From contig NC_092800.1 in assembly GCF_918797505.1 (NCBI RefSeq), forward strand, positions 35,640,263-35,704,262: 64,000 bases of DNA, read 5' to 3'. A program made the position numbers and the translations under genes. Source of the stretch: Bemisia tabaci. Its lineage: Eukaryota; Arthropoda; Insecta; Hemiptera; Aleyrodidae. The notes beneath the pieces are model-generated. The model did no database searches. It was not told the DNA's origin and worked only from the letters and a program-made list of their open reading frames with translations. Positions 1 through 12,300 of this stretch are shown piece by piece (position 1 is the stretch's first letter; the number at the start of each line of letters is the position of its first letter).

Positions 1-223
1 CATTTTAACTCTCACAAAAAAATATTTTCCCCAGGCAAATGCCCAAACTTTTTCCACCAAATTAATCTGGTATTGATATTTTTTAGTATTTTTATTTCTC
101 TGGGGGAGAAAAACCACTTAGTTCTTGTTGCTTTTGTGAATAGCCTCTCGTGTTTAGGCTCCTAATGATTACTTCTTTAGATCTATTCGTTTGACCTATG
201 CCTCTTTTTTTGTTTTATCACAG

Positions 224-393
224 AGTATCCACTTAGAAAGACTGATAGAATGGCACAATTTAAAAGTAGGTAGTGTGTTAAGAACCTTGGTACAAGAGCT
301 GGAACTTCACCTTCCTGCTGATTTTTTTACTGTCACAGATGACTCGTCATCCCATCAAAGGACAAAGAAAGAATTAAAAAGGCTTCAAAAACA
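224..393 (+). CDS. Zinc-finger locus, constant exon a (first in window)
   Basis: The exon follows TTATCACAG and ends before GTGAGTA. It encodes about 56 residues (SIHLERLIEWHNLKVGSV...), an amphipathic, Leu-rich segment ending in a basic KKELKRLQKQ stretch. It ends in phase 2, and the next exon supplies one base to complete Gln. It cannot be the first exon, because no start codon lies inside the spliced part; the ATG at 191 sits in the intron before the acceptor. The fold is not recognised. Confidence 0.65.
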
Positions 394-3300
394 GTGAGTA
401 CCTGTTTTTTTTTTCTATCAATTTATGCCAAATTACTGTGTTGATAATTTTACAGGAATATGTAAAAATTTTCACTTTTCCTTTATTTTTTCTAACAAAA
501 ACTACTTAATTTATATTTTTACTCGAAATCTGTTGACAAATAATTTTGAAATCATGACCTGATAAAGCTAAAGAATTTAGAGCAGCTTGGAAAAATCAGG
601 AAGTTCATGGGAAAAATTAGGGAATTTTGCGAGTAGTGCGTCAATTCAGCAACTTCAGCAGGTGCCATTTTAGAGAGCGTAAACATAAACACATACATTA
701 AGCTGCTTTCACAGCGCAGCCTTGCGCTCTGGACGCCCAATCGCCATCGCCCCTCGTCCTCCCAGAGATCATCAGGCAATTGGCACCACCTGCAGCCCGA
801 CCACAGACTTCTATGGCTCTCGGCCATAGAAGTGCGAGTTTGTTTCATAGCAGTTCCATCGATAGAATTTTTGCGACCACGGACCGCGATGGAACGGCAA
901 TGGAAGGCATGTGATGTTGAACAATTAACTGAAAAAGAGGAAGTTGTTCTCAACCAATCACCTTCCTTGATGCATTCATCAAAGAAGAAGAAGCAGGTTG
1001 GAAAACATTTATGATGGGAGACGCACTAACCTCAAAATTTAGGTTTCAACCAATAATTTGACCCAAATCAACTTCAACGGCCGACGAGTGAGAAGCATGT
1101 AAACTAAAGAAGAACCCTAACCTCAATTTCGTTGGAATCAAGCAGTTCCACTGACCCATGAGTTATTGAACAGCTTTCCAAAAGTCTTTTCTATAGATCA
1201 AGGTCTGTGGTCACCCTCGAAGGGTATTCCATTGAAATAGAACCTAGTTCTATCAATATCGATGGAAGCGAGAGGTCTGTGGTTGGGCCGCAGATCTCCT
1301 CCTCCACTCCTTGTCGCCAACCTTTCACAGGATTTCCTCGCCGTCGCCCTCTGAGAAGAACCCAATCGAAAACTTGCTTGGGCAATCAATCGTTTGCCAT
1401 CCTTTGCACATGTCCATACCAGACTAACTTGAGTGTAAACAACTTTTCTCTAATCTGAATCTCTAGAAATGTGGATCTTGTCCAGGATTTAGAAAAATAA
1501 GTGTAATTGAAAGAACAGAATTCCAAGTTTTGATCGAAGTTAGGGGAAGTTAGGAAAAAATTAACAAATTCGGAAAGTTTGGAATCAAGAAAAAGCAAAA
1601 AAGTTTATCCAGTTGGTTGTATCTCATGCAAGCAACAGACTGATCGGAACAACCCATATTTATAGCTTTGCAATGCACGAAATGCATTTGTAATTTAAAT
1701 ACTGTTTTTTTTTTCCCCAGACTTCTGAGAACCAGTAATGATGAGAAGGAGAAAATTGAAATTTCTACTCAAACAGGTACGTCCCATTGTATGTTTTTGT
1801 CTGTTCGTTCATTTTTACCAATTTGTATCCACAATGAATTAGTCCAAGTAGTTTTTTTTCTTTTCTCGTTTTTGGTAGGTATGCCCGGAATAGTTAATAC
1901 AAATTGAAATCTTAGTCTTCAAAAATTCGGGACTGTTGATTGTCGAGTAATATCTACGTGCATTTTTTCATCTCACATTCAAATTTGAACTTCGTTTTGA
2001 AAAATTTCCCTGTGTAACGTGCCAAATGATGCCCTACAGCCAATCTTCAGCGATTTATGCAACAATTGACGTATTTTTGTGGAATCTATTCCCCCCAAAA
2101 TTGGCAGATTTAGATTTTGCATCTATTAAAACAAGTAATGTTGTAGGCATTCTTTTGTACTAACATGCTGGGAGAGTTTACAGATCATGCTTACATTTCT
2201 AGAATTGGCTTGTTTTGCATGATTCAGAAATTTTTGCTTAAATTAGCACCTTGTGTAGTTGTGCATTCTCAAAATAAGCTACCACAGGCCCTTATCATGA
2301 AATAGGCTCTTACAAAATCTGTGCGTAAAATAGATAATTTAAATGTGCTATGATATTGATATTTTAGTAAATTTTTAAATACTGAGAATTTGTTTTTATC
2401 TTTCAGAGAATAGAATTGGCCTCCAAGTTAAACCACTGCATGAACTTTCAAACAATGTGAGCCCTGAATTGTTAGTAGGACACTCATCTGAGACTCCCAA
2501 TAAGAAGCAAAAAAAAAACAAGAAAGAGAATTCAGATCTTGCATGCAGCCCAGCAGTTGAACCTTTGGACAATTTTGCTGGAGAAGAAAGGGAAGAACAA
2601 GAAAAGAGCAAGAAGAAGAAGAAAAAGAAAGAAGAGTTAGTAAACAGTAATAATCAAACAAATATCTCCTTGGATCATCTCGACAATGATGAAAAGAAGC
2701 TTATGATTATGCGAGACTTACTGCTCAAGCTTGCAGAATTATTGAGCGATGAAAATAGAATTGAATTTGAGGAATATTACCGCCTAAAAATGAGCGATTC
2801 GAGTAAAGGAGATAGTAAAGGAGAATGTGAATCCGAAGAAAATATTCTCAATTCAGATCATCGTAAATCAAAGAAGAGGAAGAAACGCAACTCTGATGTG
2901 GTGCAAATAGTTTCTGAAGCTAATCCTGACATACTTGAGACCGAGGAGACTAGGAAGAAGAAGAAGAAGAAAAAGAGAAAATCGGAAGGAGAGGATGGTC
3001 CTATCATAACCCACATCGGAAGTGTGAACTCACTCCCGGAATCAGACAATCTCAGAGACACATCAAAAAAATCGTTAGTGCCCACTGACGAGTTTCATCA
3101 TGAGCTTAATCCATCGTATGATTCCCACTCGGATTCAAACCAAGGAAATTCTCCTATTTTACTGTCACACGTAATGGGCAGTGATGTGGCTGTTAAAACT
3201 GAGCTGTCGTTTTCAGATGAAGGTAATAAGTGTGTGTCGTCATTAGTGTTTTGCTCTACATTTTAAGATAAGTAAACGCCGAATTGAAAGACCTCGCTGA

Positions 3301-6300
3301 TCAGGAATGACCCTCTGTATATCAAAATAAAAAACAATGGAAATGAGAGGATCATGTCTATGTGGCTGCTACAAGGCGCAATTCCCAAAGCGTATTTTCG
3401 TTGATGATTGGTGGAGCCAAAATGGCGGCTAGATCATAATCGGGTCGGTAAACATTTGAGGACAGACTTTCGAAATTGATGCTGGTCCGATGCCATCATC
3501 TTCATCAGGTCATTTCTAAACCTTACTTTTTGTAGGATTATATTTTGGTGCCGACGTTTGCAAGAATTCCACCTTTTCTCCATCTCTTGAGTCCCGATGT
3601 TGTTCTGCAAAATTATGATCGCGTCAAAACAAAATAAAAATCCGCATGATCCACCCATTTGGGTTCGACCGATCATCAACGAAAATACACTTCTATCAGG
3701 TGCTTCATACAGCACCTTAAATATTACACTAAAAGCACTTAAATACAGCACTTAAATATTACTACTTATATTCTTTTATGTATATATTATTCTACCTCTC
3801 CTTCTCTCTTGCTAATCAATAATATATATATTATTCTACCTCGAGTTTCGTGCATTTAAAACTAATGAACAAAAAATTGCTCGGAAGAGGAGGTCCTTTC
3901 TCACCGATCCCGTCATGAATTACAAAATATTTACTTTTGCATGCCTACTTTGAGTTTAGAGGAGACTCGATTAATGACCATCTGGGTGTTTTTTCAAGGG
4001 GGGAGGAGGTGTGTGTTTTTTCGAAGATTTTCAGTGATTGATTTGTGTGAGTGATTTAACCTAATGCCTAATTCACATTTCAAACAAAATTGCCATTAAA
4101 TTTAATTTTTTTTTTTTTTTTAACTTTTAGGTCCCTCGAATTCTGCACATCCTGTGAAACAAGTAGAGTATGTTCCTGTACCTGAATCTAGCTGTGCTTT
4201 AAATGTGTCAAACATTACATGTAAAAGTAATCCTCTCCATGAATCCCTGAATATACCTGAGTCATCTATTGGTCAAAATCGAGCTAAAGGTATGTATCTG
4301 AACCAGATCAGTTACTTAGAACTGGGAATTCCTTTTCTCTCAGCTCTGAGGTCATATGATTTATAAATTTTTATCAATATAGCTCTTTAGAATCCGAATT
4401 TAAATGAAAAAGTTGATTTTTTTCTAAACTCTGAAGTGTTCCTTTGAATAATTCAGGAAAGGTGAAAGAAAACCAACGGTTTTCAATTTGAAACAGTCAG
4501 AGAATGGACCTCAGGATAAGGCCAGAAATTGAGGTTTACAGCCCTAGTTGCATTGGCTGTTTTAAAAAAGATAGAAAATCTCCTAAGTTTTAAAGAGAAA
4601 ACTTAAAAAAATCCTTAAAATATCTGAGTGAGGAAACTGTTTTTTTACTTTACAGAAAAATGCCATCTTCCATTTTTCCAAGTTTTTTTTTCCTGTTTAT
4701 TTTAGTAATTTTTCATGTTGGAAATTTTGCAGTTTATTTTTTGTTTAGCATCAATATAAGTGATTTTAACATCAAGAAAAATTTGGATTTCAACTTTATA
4801 TCCTGGGTAAAAGCAGAGGAAAGATCTTCTACATTGGGTGTCCCAAATTGATTGGCAGAAACTTCAGGAATCGATCAGACTTTTTTCTCCCACAACATTT
4901 TTAAGCCATTTTAAGTAGGGCTGTGTAAGCCTGGTTTTTTGGATTCGAGCCGAGTTCAAGTATTTTTTCACTAATTCGAGCCAAGTTCGAGTTTTTTCGA
5001 GCTTTGAAAATGACCCTTGAGCCGAGTTGAGCTCGAGTCGAGTTCGAGTAGTTTGTTGGTAATGTTGGGTCTCTCTGAGAGTAAGGGACTTAAGAGACTG
5101 ACAAATTTGAGCAAAATCTGTACACCAGACATTTCGCACTGGCTAAATTTAGATACAACGTTTGTATTATTAGTTTCCTTATGCACATTAGTCTTTTATG
5201 GATGAGCTAAAAATTGTATGTAGTTTAGAATCGAGGAATGTGGTTCAATTTTCCCTGATGTTTTATTTTTTAAACAGGAAACTAAGCAACACTGAAACTT
5301 AAAGTGTTAGAACATTTAAAATAATCTAGACTGTATCCACAGAAAGTTTATAGGTGTACACAAGTTTCAATTTCTGTTAAAAATAAAAAAAAATTAAAAA
5401 AAAAAAAAAAAAAAAACGAGAGAAAATCAGGCAATATGAAATGCAGTTACTCTTACTCCGATTGAATCTGTCTAATTACCAATTGAACGTCCTTCATCAA
5501 CTGCGTCTGGGCTATTAAATCTCATAATTGAATGACCTAGATGGATGAAAATCTATACTATAAGCTCCCAGACCTCCTAATTTTGCGAAACTGGTGACGC
5601 TTAGTTCCAGCGTTCTACCAAGCCGATTTTTATGATTTTTGCGGCTATCGACGGGCAATTGTCTCTAGATAAGCCAACTCTTTTCAGATTTTCAAAATAT
5701 GGCCCAGGTTTTTTTATATTAAATGGTAAAGTTGCGAATTCTCCCATTTAAACAATGTAAATTTATATTTTTTGTCATAGTTCGTTTGAGCGTTCTACCG
5801 GGCCGATTTCCAAGTTTTTTGCGGTAATCGACGGGTAATTGGCCCTAGATGAGCCCGCTCTTTTCAGATTTTGGAAATAGGACCCAGGTTTTTTTACAAT
5901 CACGTTATAAAAGTGAGTGAATTTTCAGAATGCTCCGAGACTGCTACCGCTATGCGCGGGAGGATGCGCAGTGGTCGAGGAGGTTGCGCAGTAGCTGTGT
6001 AGCCTGCGCATCAGCTCTACACTTATCTACACAAGATTCGCTCTGCCCCCTCAAGACGAGCGGTGGCCGAGTCGTCAAAGACGTCGGAAGCGTCCACCTA
6101 GATCAAGGTGTGGGTTCGATTCCCGTCTCTCGGTATACTTAATTATCACCTGATTAAAATCGTTCGTTGTTTTACTGCAATATTTCATCAAGCAGTCATT
6201 CCAAAACGCGTCCTTTTAATTTTAAAGTAATTACAAGTAAAGTTTAAAATTAAAGTATACCTTATATCGTAATTTTTTAGGGTAAAAATAAAACTAACAC

Positions 6301-9300
6301 TGATAGGAGGGTAAAAATAGGGCCGCGAAGCGGCCCATTGATGGCGCAGAGCGCCTTCAGGGGGTTGGGCCGCGTAGCGGCCAGGGCGCAGCCCCCTAGT
6401 ATATATTGATTAAGGTCATTCGATAACAATTTAATAATCATCACTCTGACCTGATTTTTTTATGGAAATATTATCTTAATCGGCATGAATTTTTTCTTAA
6501 TTTAAATTTTAACCTTCAAGGTCCTCCGTAAATCTTAAAGCTTTGAAGAAATTTGATGTAAATTTTTTGTGAGTTTAAAACGTATCAATTGTTTGATAAG
6601 TATAACAGTCCTAATTTATTTATTTTTTCCTTGCAGATACTGGTGACAACTTAGAAAAGGAGCTCCTCGAGTTAGAACAATGTCTCCAACAAGTTAACAA
6701 AGAAGTAAGTAAAATTTCCATTGAAGGGTATAATTGTTGACTCCAAAACAGCACTTACCTATTGAAGGATCTGTAAATAACTGTTACCTCATCTCGATCG
6801 GTGACTTAACTGGTAGCTTAGTCTCTCTGTTGAGTGGGTGGCTGATGTCATCGCTCAGTTGAACAAATCAGAAAACATAATCTCTTTGGCATCATTGAGT
6901 GATGGATAAAAACTTTTTTCTTGATGCCACAATCAAAGCTCATAGGACAGATAGTGGAACCCAATTTACTAAGGATATGTAAACGATCAAACATTGCAAG
7001 TTGCGGTGGAAATTTTTCTCATGGAAACCCTCTGGACAGAAGAATTCTCTAACAGCAACTTAGAAAATTAACTCCTAAACCATGTTTTTTTAACTTGTTC
7101 TTTTGATTGTAAGTAAATCAGGGACATGAAATGTCATTCCTGTTCAGGTATACATATATCTAATGTCAATTAGAAATGCTTCGATCCAGCCTATCTCCAA
7201 ATCGGACGGATTTAAGTAGAATCCGATTGACTTCATTAGGCATTGTGCAAGTTCCTCTCATATTTTATTTTTTCAACTGAAAAATTATGATTATTCTGAC
7301 TTGAATTATAGGTAGTTTTTTTCTGTAAGTCAGAGAAAATGTGCAAAAACTTCCAAGGCAATATGTTGTTTGTCAGCCGAAAAAACAAAACTTGAAAGAG
7401 AATGAGGCAACATGAAATGCAGTGAGGCTGTTTTGGTTGAAGTCATCCAATTAACAATTGCCCAAAATATGAAATTTTCAATTGAAACCATGTTCCATTG
7501 TGCTTGAATGAATATTTTGTTCATTGACCTGCTATTGCATCATGTTCAAAAACACGTGTTTTCATATTATTACGTTTTATTTTTTTTTCAGACTGATAAT
7601 CAGGAGCCAAAAGAAAGATCAAGGTAAGCATTTATTTCAATGATGGGTAACTGAACATAGAATCAGATGTGAACTAAGTCATCCCTCATCTAATGCTTCG
7701 AGTTTTCAAGATTTCTATAAGGAAATACATTCAGTAATTATTTTCTCTCAACGGGTTGTCCAAAAAGTGGGCAGCTTTCCAAGTGAAAAAATAGCGATAA
7801 CGTCTAGAGGCCTATTTCAGCTGTTTCTTCCCAAAGAATACATTTTGTAAACAATATAATACAGTTGAAAGTATCCAAACACAAAAATTACACCTTACCA
7901 GTTGAGTCAAACATTTAATTTCCCGTTTAATTTTAGAGTGCACAAAACAGATATTTTAGGGGAAAACAGCTGAAATGAACCTCCAGGCTTAATCGATTGG
8001 TTTGTTGCCAAAACTTGTGTCAAAAGAGTGAATCCGTATCAAAGCAAAATGCGTTCGATATCTCGATGTTTGTTTACTCCTGCTATAAATTCACCTCAAT
8101 TTTCAGTTGACATCAAATTCATAAGTTTCCAAAGGTAGTTGGATTTCTTATCTAAGCATATCCTTGAAGAGGAGAAAAATTGATCTACTATTTTATGGAT
8201 TGACTTTTGCGTCTTCTGTGCTGGTTGAATCTTCATAAGATTTATTTCATGTAATTTTGAAAGTTTCTTTTCAATATTGAGGAACGATTTTAGCTCACCT
8301 CTTTTTCTTTGTTCAGTTGGTTGTGGTGTCAGCGTTCAAGAGGCAAAGTTATGTCTATAGAGCTCCGCATTCAAATAGAAGTTGTCACATTCACTAGTCT
8401 AAATTTTTTGAAGTAAAATGATGCTTTGAAGAATAGAGGAATACTTTCTTGGTACATTTTCATACAAACTGTGCAAGTTGTCAGAAGTTTTATTTTAATC
8501 CTGGTTTCAGAACCAGAAGATCTTGCAATGAGCCATTTTCATTGCTCTGAAAAGGTACACTTTTTAGCTGGGACATTCATTACATACATAAGAATACATG
8601 TGACACTTTTTTTTCTTGCTCAGACTTAGTTCAGTGCCATATTCTGTTTTAGCAACTTCATGCAAGTTTACCACTAACATCTTAACTGTTCTCATGAAAT
8701 TTTGCCTATTGAACGCTGCTGTTTCCTCTTTTCTCCGCCTTTTTTTCTGCATGCGTACATGTGTCTCTCTGTTTCATCTCTGGAGTCTTGAAAGTGTATG
8801 TTTAAAATCATTTTAAAGGCTGGCTCTAAACTATTTTTTAAGTGATCTATGCCTCTCCCAAACATGGCTTAGACCATTCACCTTCTCTTCCTCCTCCCCC
8901 CCCCCCCCCCCAAATAAGAAACCACCCCACAGCAGATTCATTTAGAAGAAAGGAGATATCATCTGGTATACATCTGGTAGGCCTGGTAGCAGATAAAGTT
9001 TTAGATTACAGTTTTTAATTCTGAATTTTCACGTTTCATATTTTAGCACATGATGATTCGCTATTGTGATATTTAAAAAGAGTTCCTCGTTAAATTTTCT
9101 TTGTGGGTTGACATTTTTTTTTATGGGTGAGACATTGCAGGGAAGGAGATTGAGGTTTGCTTGGGTTCCCATGCTCTTTCCACTGCTGGTGACCAGTTCA
9201 TATCTTTCAAGGTAGATCCCCATCCCTATTCCTCTCGTGGTAGGCACTTTTTGCTTGTTTCTATTTGCCCTTATAACAGGACGTATTTCTATGAAATGGG

Positions 9301-12300
9301 ACTGTGTGCATTATGACGTGAGCCCTGTTATGCATTTGTTCTTATGGGTCTCAGGGCTCACTTCTTAATACACATAGTTCCGTTGGCATAGTTAATATGT
9401 CCAACTGCTCTTCTGCTATCACTCGTTTCCTCGGAGTCCCAACCTGCATTTCATTAATTTTGCTCAAGTTTTGATCAGTCAGGCTTGCAACGATTTAAAA
9501 GTCCTGGTTTAGGATCTGGTCTACTTGCCTTTTTAACAGCAGTTTCTCTCTGAGCTGAGATAGGAGACTATGATGGCCTAGATCTCCATACGATATGGTT
9601 TTTTTGTTATGAAATCTTCATTCCGAGAAAGGATTCTTTTGGCATATTTTTTCATCACTAATTAATAATCTAATGCAATCGATGCATTGATGATAATGAT
9701 GTCTATATAGTGAGGTTCATTATGTATAGTATATGAGGGATGAAATTGTAAATGGATGATTTTTTAACACCTCCCTCCTCGAATGCTTTTTTGATGCTGG
9801 TTTCTATCCTGTGACAAGGAAATAAAAAACCTAAGATTGTCATTGACTATCTTTTAACATGTAAAAAAAATGTCTCACAGTTTTCATTGACCCTCCCCCC
9901 CCCCCCTTCTGGAGCATTTCATATTTTATGAACGGCCCCTACTTATGCAACTGATTTGCAAATTGTCCCTTGTTTTCTTTTCCTTTGCTGTAAAATGGCA
10001 GCTTTTTTTATCGTTGATGGTGCTTTGTAGAATTTGCGCCATGATGACCCTGTTTTTTTGAACGTGGCATTTGTTGAATTCGTTTTTATTTTTGTTTTTT
10101 TTTTATATATTAAGTACACTCTGTTTTAACGCTAGTCATGTGTTATTTGTTTTTAACCAGTGCCAGCATTACAAACCCAACTTTGTTCACGTCTAATTCG
10201 GTTTCCTCTCAGAAGCACAGAGTGACAACAAATAGCAGTGGAAATCGGAATGTCATTGGCCGTGAGGAAATAGAAAAAAAAATCGAATGCTACAAATGTG
10301 GGGAGAAATTCAGTTCAAAGGCCGAAATTTATCAGCACTGGATTAAACATGTGAAAGATAGTATTTTGCGCAGCAATGTACAACAGGCTTCAGCTAACAA
10401 TATCGAGAAAAACCTCCGGGAAAATTCTCATAATTTACCGGATGTCTGTCCCAAATTGACCGATTTGAAGCGGTCACCAAAGTCTCCATCTGGAAGTTCT
10501 CAGTCAGAGTCCATTCCAAGGAAAAATATTTTACATGCTTCTCAGTCTTCTCAGACTCAGGTTGCTCCAATTGTTCAAAGTCATTTGATTGTGAACCCTA
10601 TTAAAAATAAGAGGTCAGCCGTAGATAGACGTAGTTCCTCCAATTTGCCATTCAAATGTAGTGTGTGCTCACTTGTTTTTAGAAACCGCACCAACCTCTC
10701 AAAACACTTACAAAAACACACCAGAACGTTAAAGTGCTCCACTTGTAGTATCAGTTTCAAAACTGTAGCAGGATTACAAAAGCATCAGAAGATAAAACAT
10801 CCAGCAGCGCACTCTGTTGAAAAACACTTCAATTGTCCAAAGTGCCCCTCAAGTTTCAAAAATGATGTGAGTCTTCAGAAGCATTTAGTGTCACATTCTC
10901 ATGACAAACCATTCAAATGCAATTTATGCCCCACTTTCTTTAAACGGAAAAGCGACATGAATTTTCACCTTGCCACCAAGCATTCTATTCAAAGATTCTT
11001 TTGCTCAGCTTGCAAGAAGCCTTTTCAGTTTAGGCGCGATCTTATCACTCACAGAAAAGAAGCTCATGCAACCTCTAAAATTTCTCTCAAGGAAAATGTT
11101 GCCAGAAACTGAAATTTTGACTGATATTATTTAAGGATAAAATTCAAAACATGGATTGGGTCAGAAAGAAAAATAGTTGGGATCATGTGAAAACAATGGA
11201 GCCTGCAGTGCAACAATTTAGTAAATACATCTTTTTCATGATCTACGGCCATCATCAACATCACTCTTGTTGACTTTCGCTTCCTTATTTACTGCATAAT
11301 TTTTTGAACACGGTGATCCGCCCTCTTTTGGACCTTTATGATTTATGAAAAGCTCCACATATCCCCATTAGCAATTTTCAAAATGGAGTTTAAATGAACG
11401 CTCCTCAATCCTCAATCGTTCAGACACAGGGATGCATGAGCGCATCACGTTTCTGTTTCGGTATTGACAGTTTTAGGCAAGTTTTTGACAATAATGAGTG
11501 AAAGTAATGAAGACTTTAGTTTGAAAGGTGGACTTTGATACAAACGCTAGTAAGATCAATGAACTGACTATTTATCAAACGTTTGATGCCTTTTGGATTG
11601 ACTCTCTTGGATTTAAAATTTTTTGCAGAAAATTTTCATCGAGAATATCAACAAATTTTCAAACCAAAGAATTTATACCGCTTCCAGGCTATGACTCCGA
11701 TGGCTGCTTGCTTTTTGCTTGTTATCAGTGCGGATTAAATTTCACGGATAAATTGACTTTCATAACGCATTGGTTACAGCATGTCAAAAAGGATCATCTT
11801 TCCCAAGGGAAAAAAGCGGAGCAGGTGAGAATTTATGAATGCAGCAGATGTAAATTTAAGTTCACCGAGAAGAGATTCCTAAAAGAGCACATAATGAATG
11901 TTTGTTTCAAAAAGCTCTACGCTGATCGATTATTAAAATGTAAATTGTGCGTTCTAACTTTCACTTCTTCGGCTGAACTTGTAAACCATCAATTGACAGC
12001 TCATAATATCGACAGGAGGCACATCTGCCCTCTTTGTGGACTCCGCAGTACTTCCAATTCCAATTTGCACAAACACATACGAAGCCATTCGGAATTAAGG
12101 CCCTTCAAGTGTGAGTCATGCGAAGCGACTTTTAAAACCAAAAGGACCTTACAGTTTCACAGTGCCACTCACACTGACGCGAGGCCATTCAAGTGTAACT
12201 TGTGCAGTGCAACTTTCAAGTTGAGGCACTATCTTAATGCTCATATGTACAAACATTCAACCGTCAGGAGTTACAAGTGCAGAAAGTGTGGAGCATGCTT

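Noticed and set aside
4917..5060. Array of GAGTTCGAG motifs as a CRISPR or satellite
   Set aside because: Irregular spacing, few units and a eukaryotic intron context.
6055..6134. Functional tRNA-Ser or tRNA-Leu gene
   Set aside because: A and B boxes are present, but acceptor and anticodon stems do not pair, so it was called a SINE head.
8890..8912. Poly(C) tract as a regulatory feature
   Set aside because: A simple homopolymer without further context; a similar run occurs near 9894.
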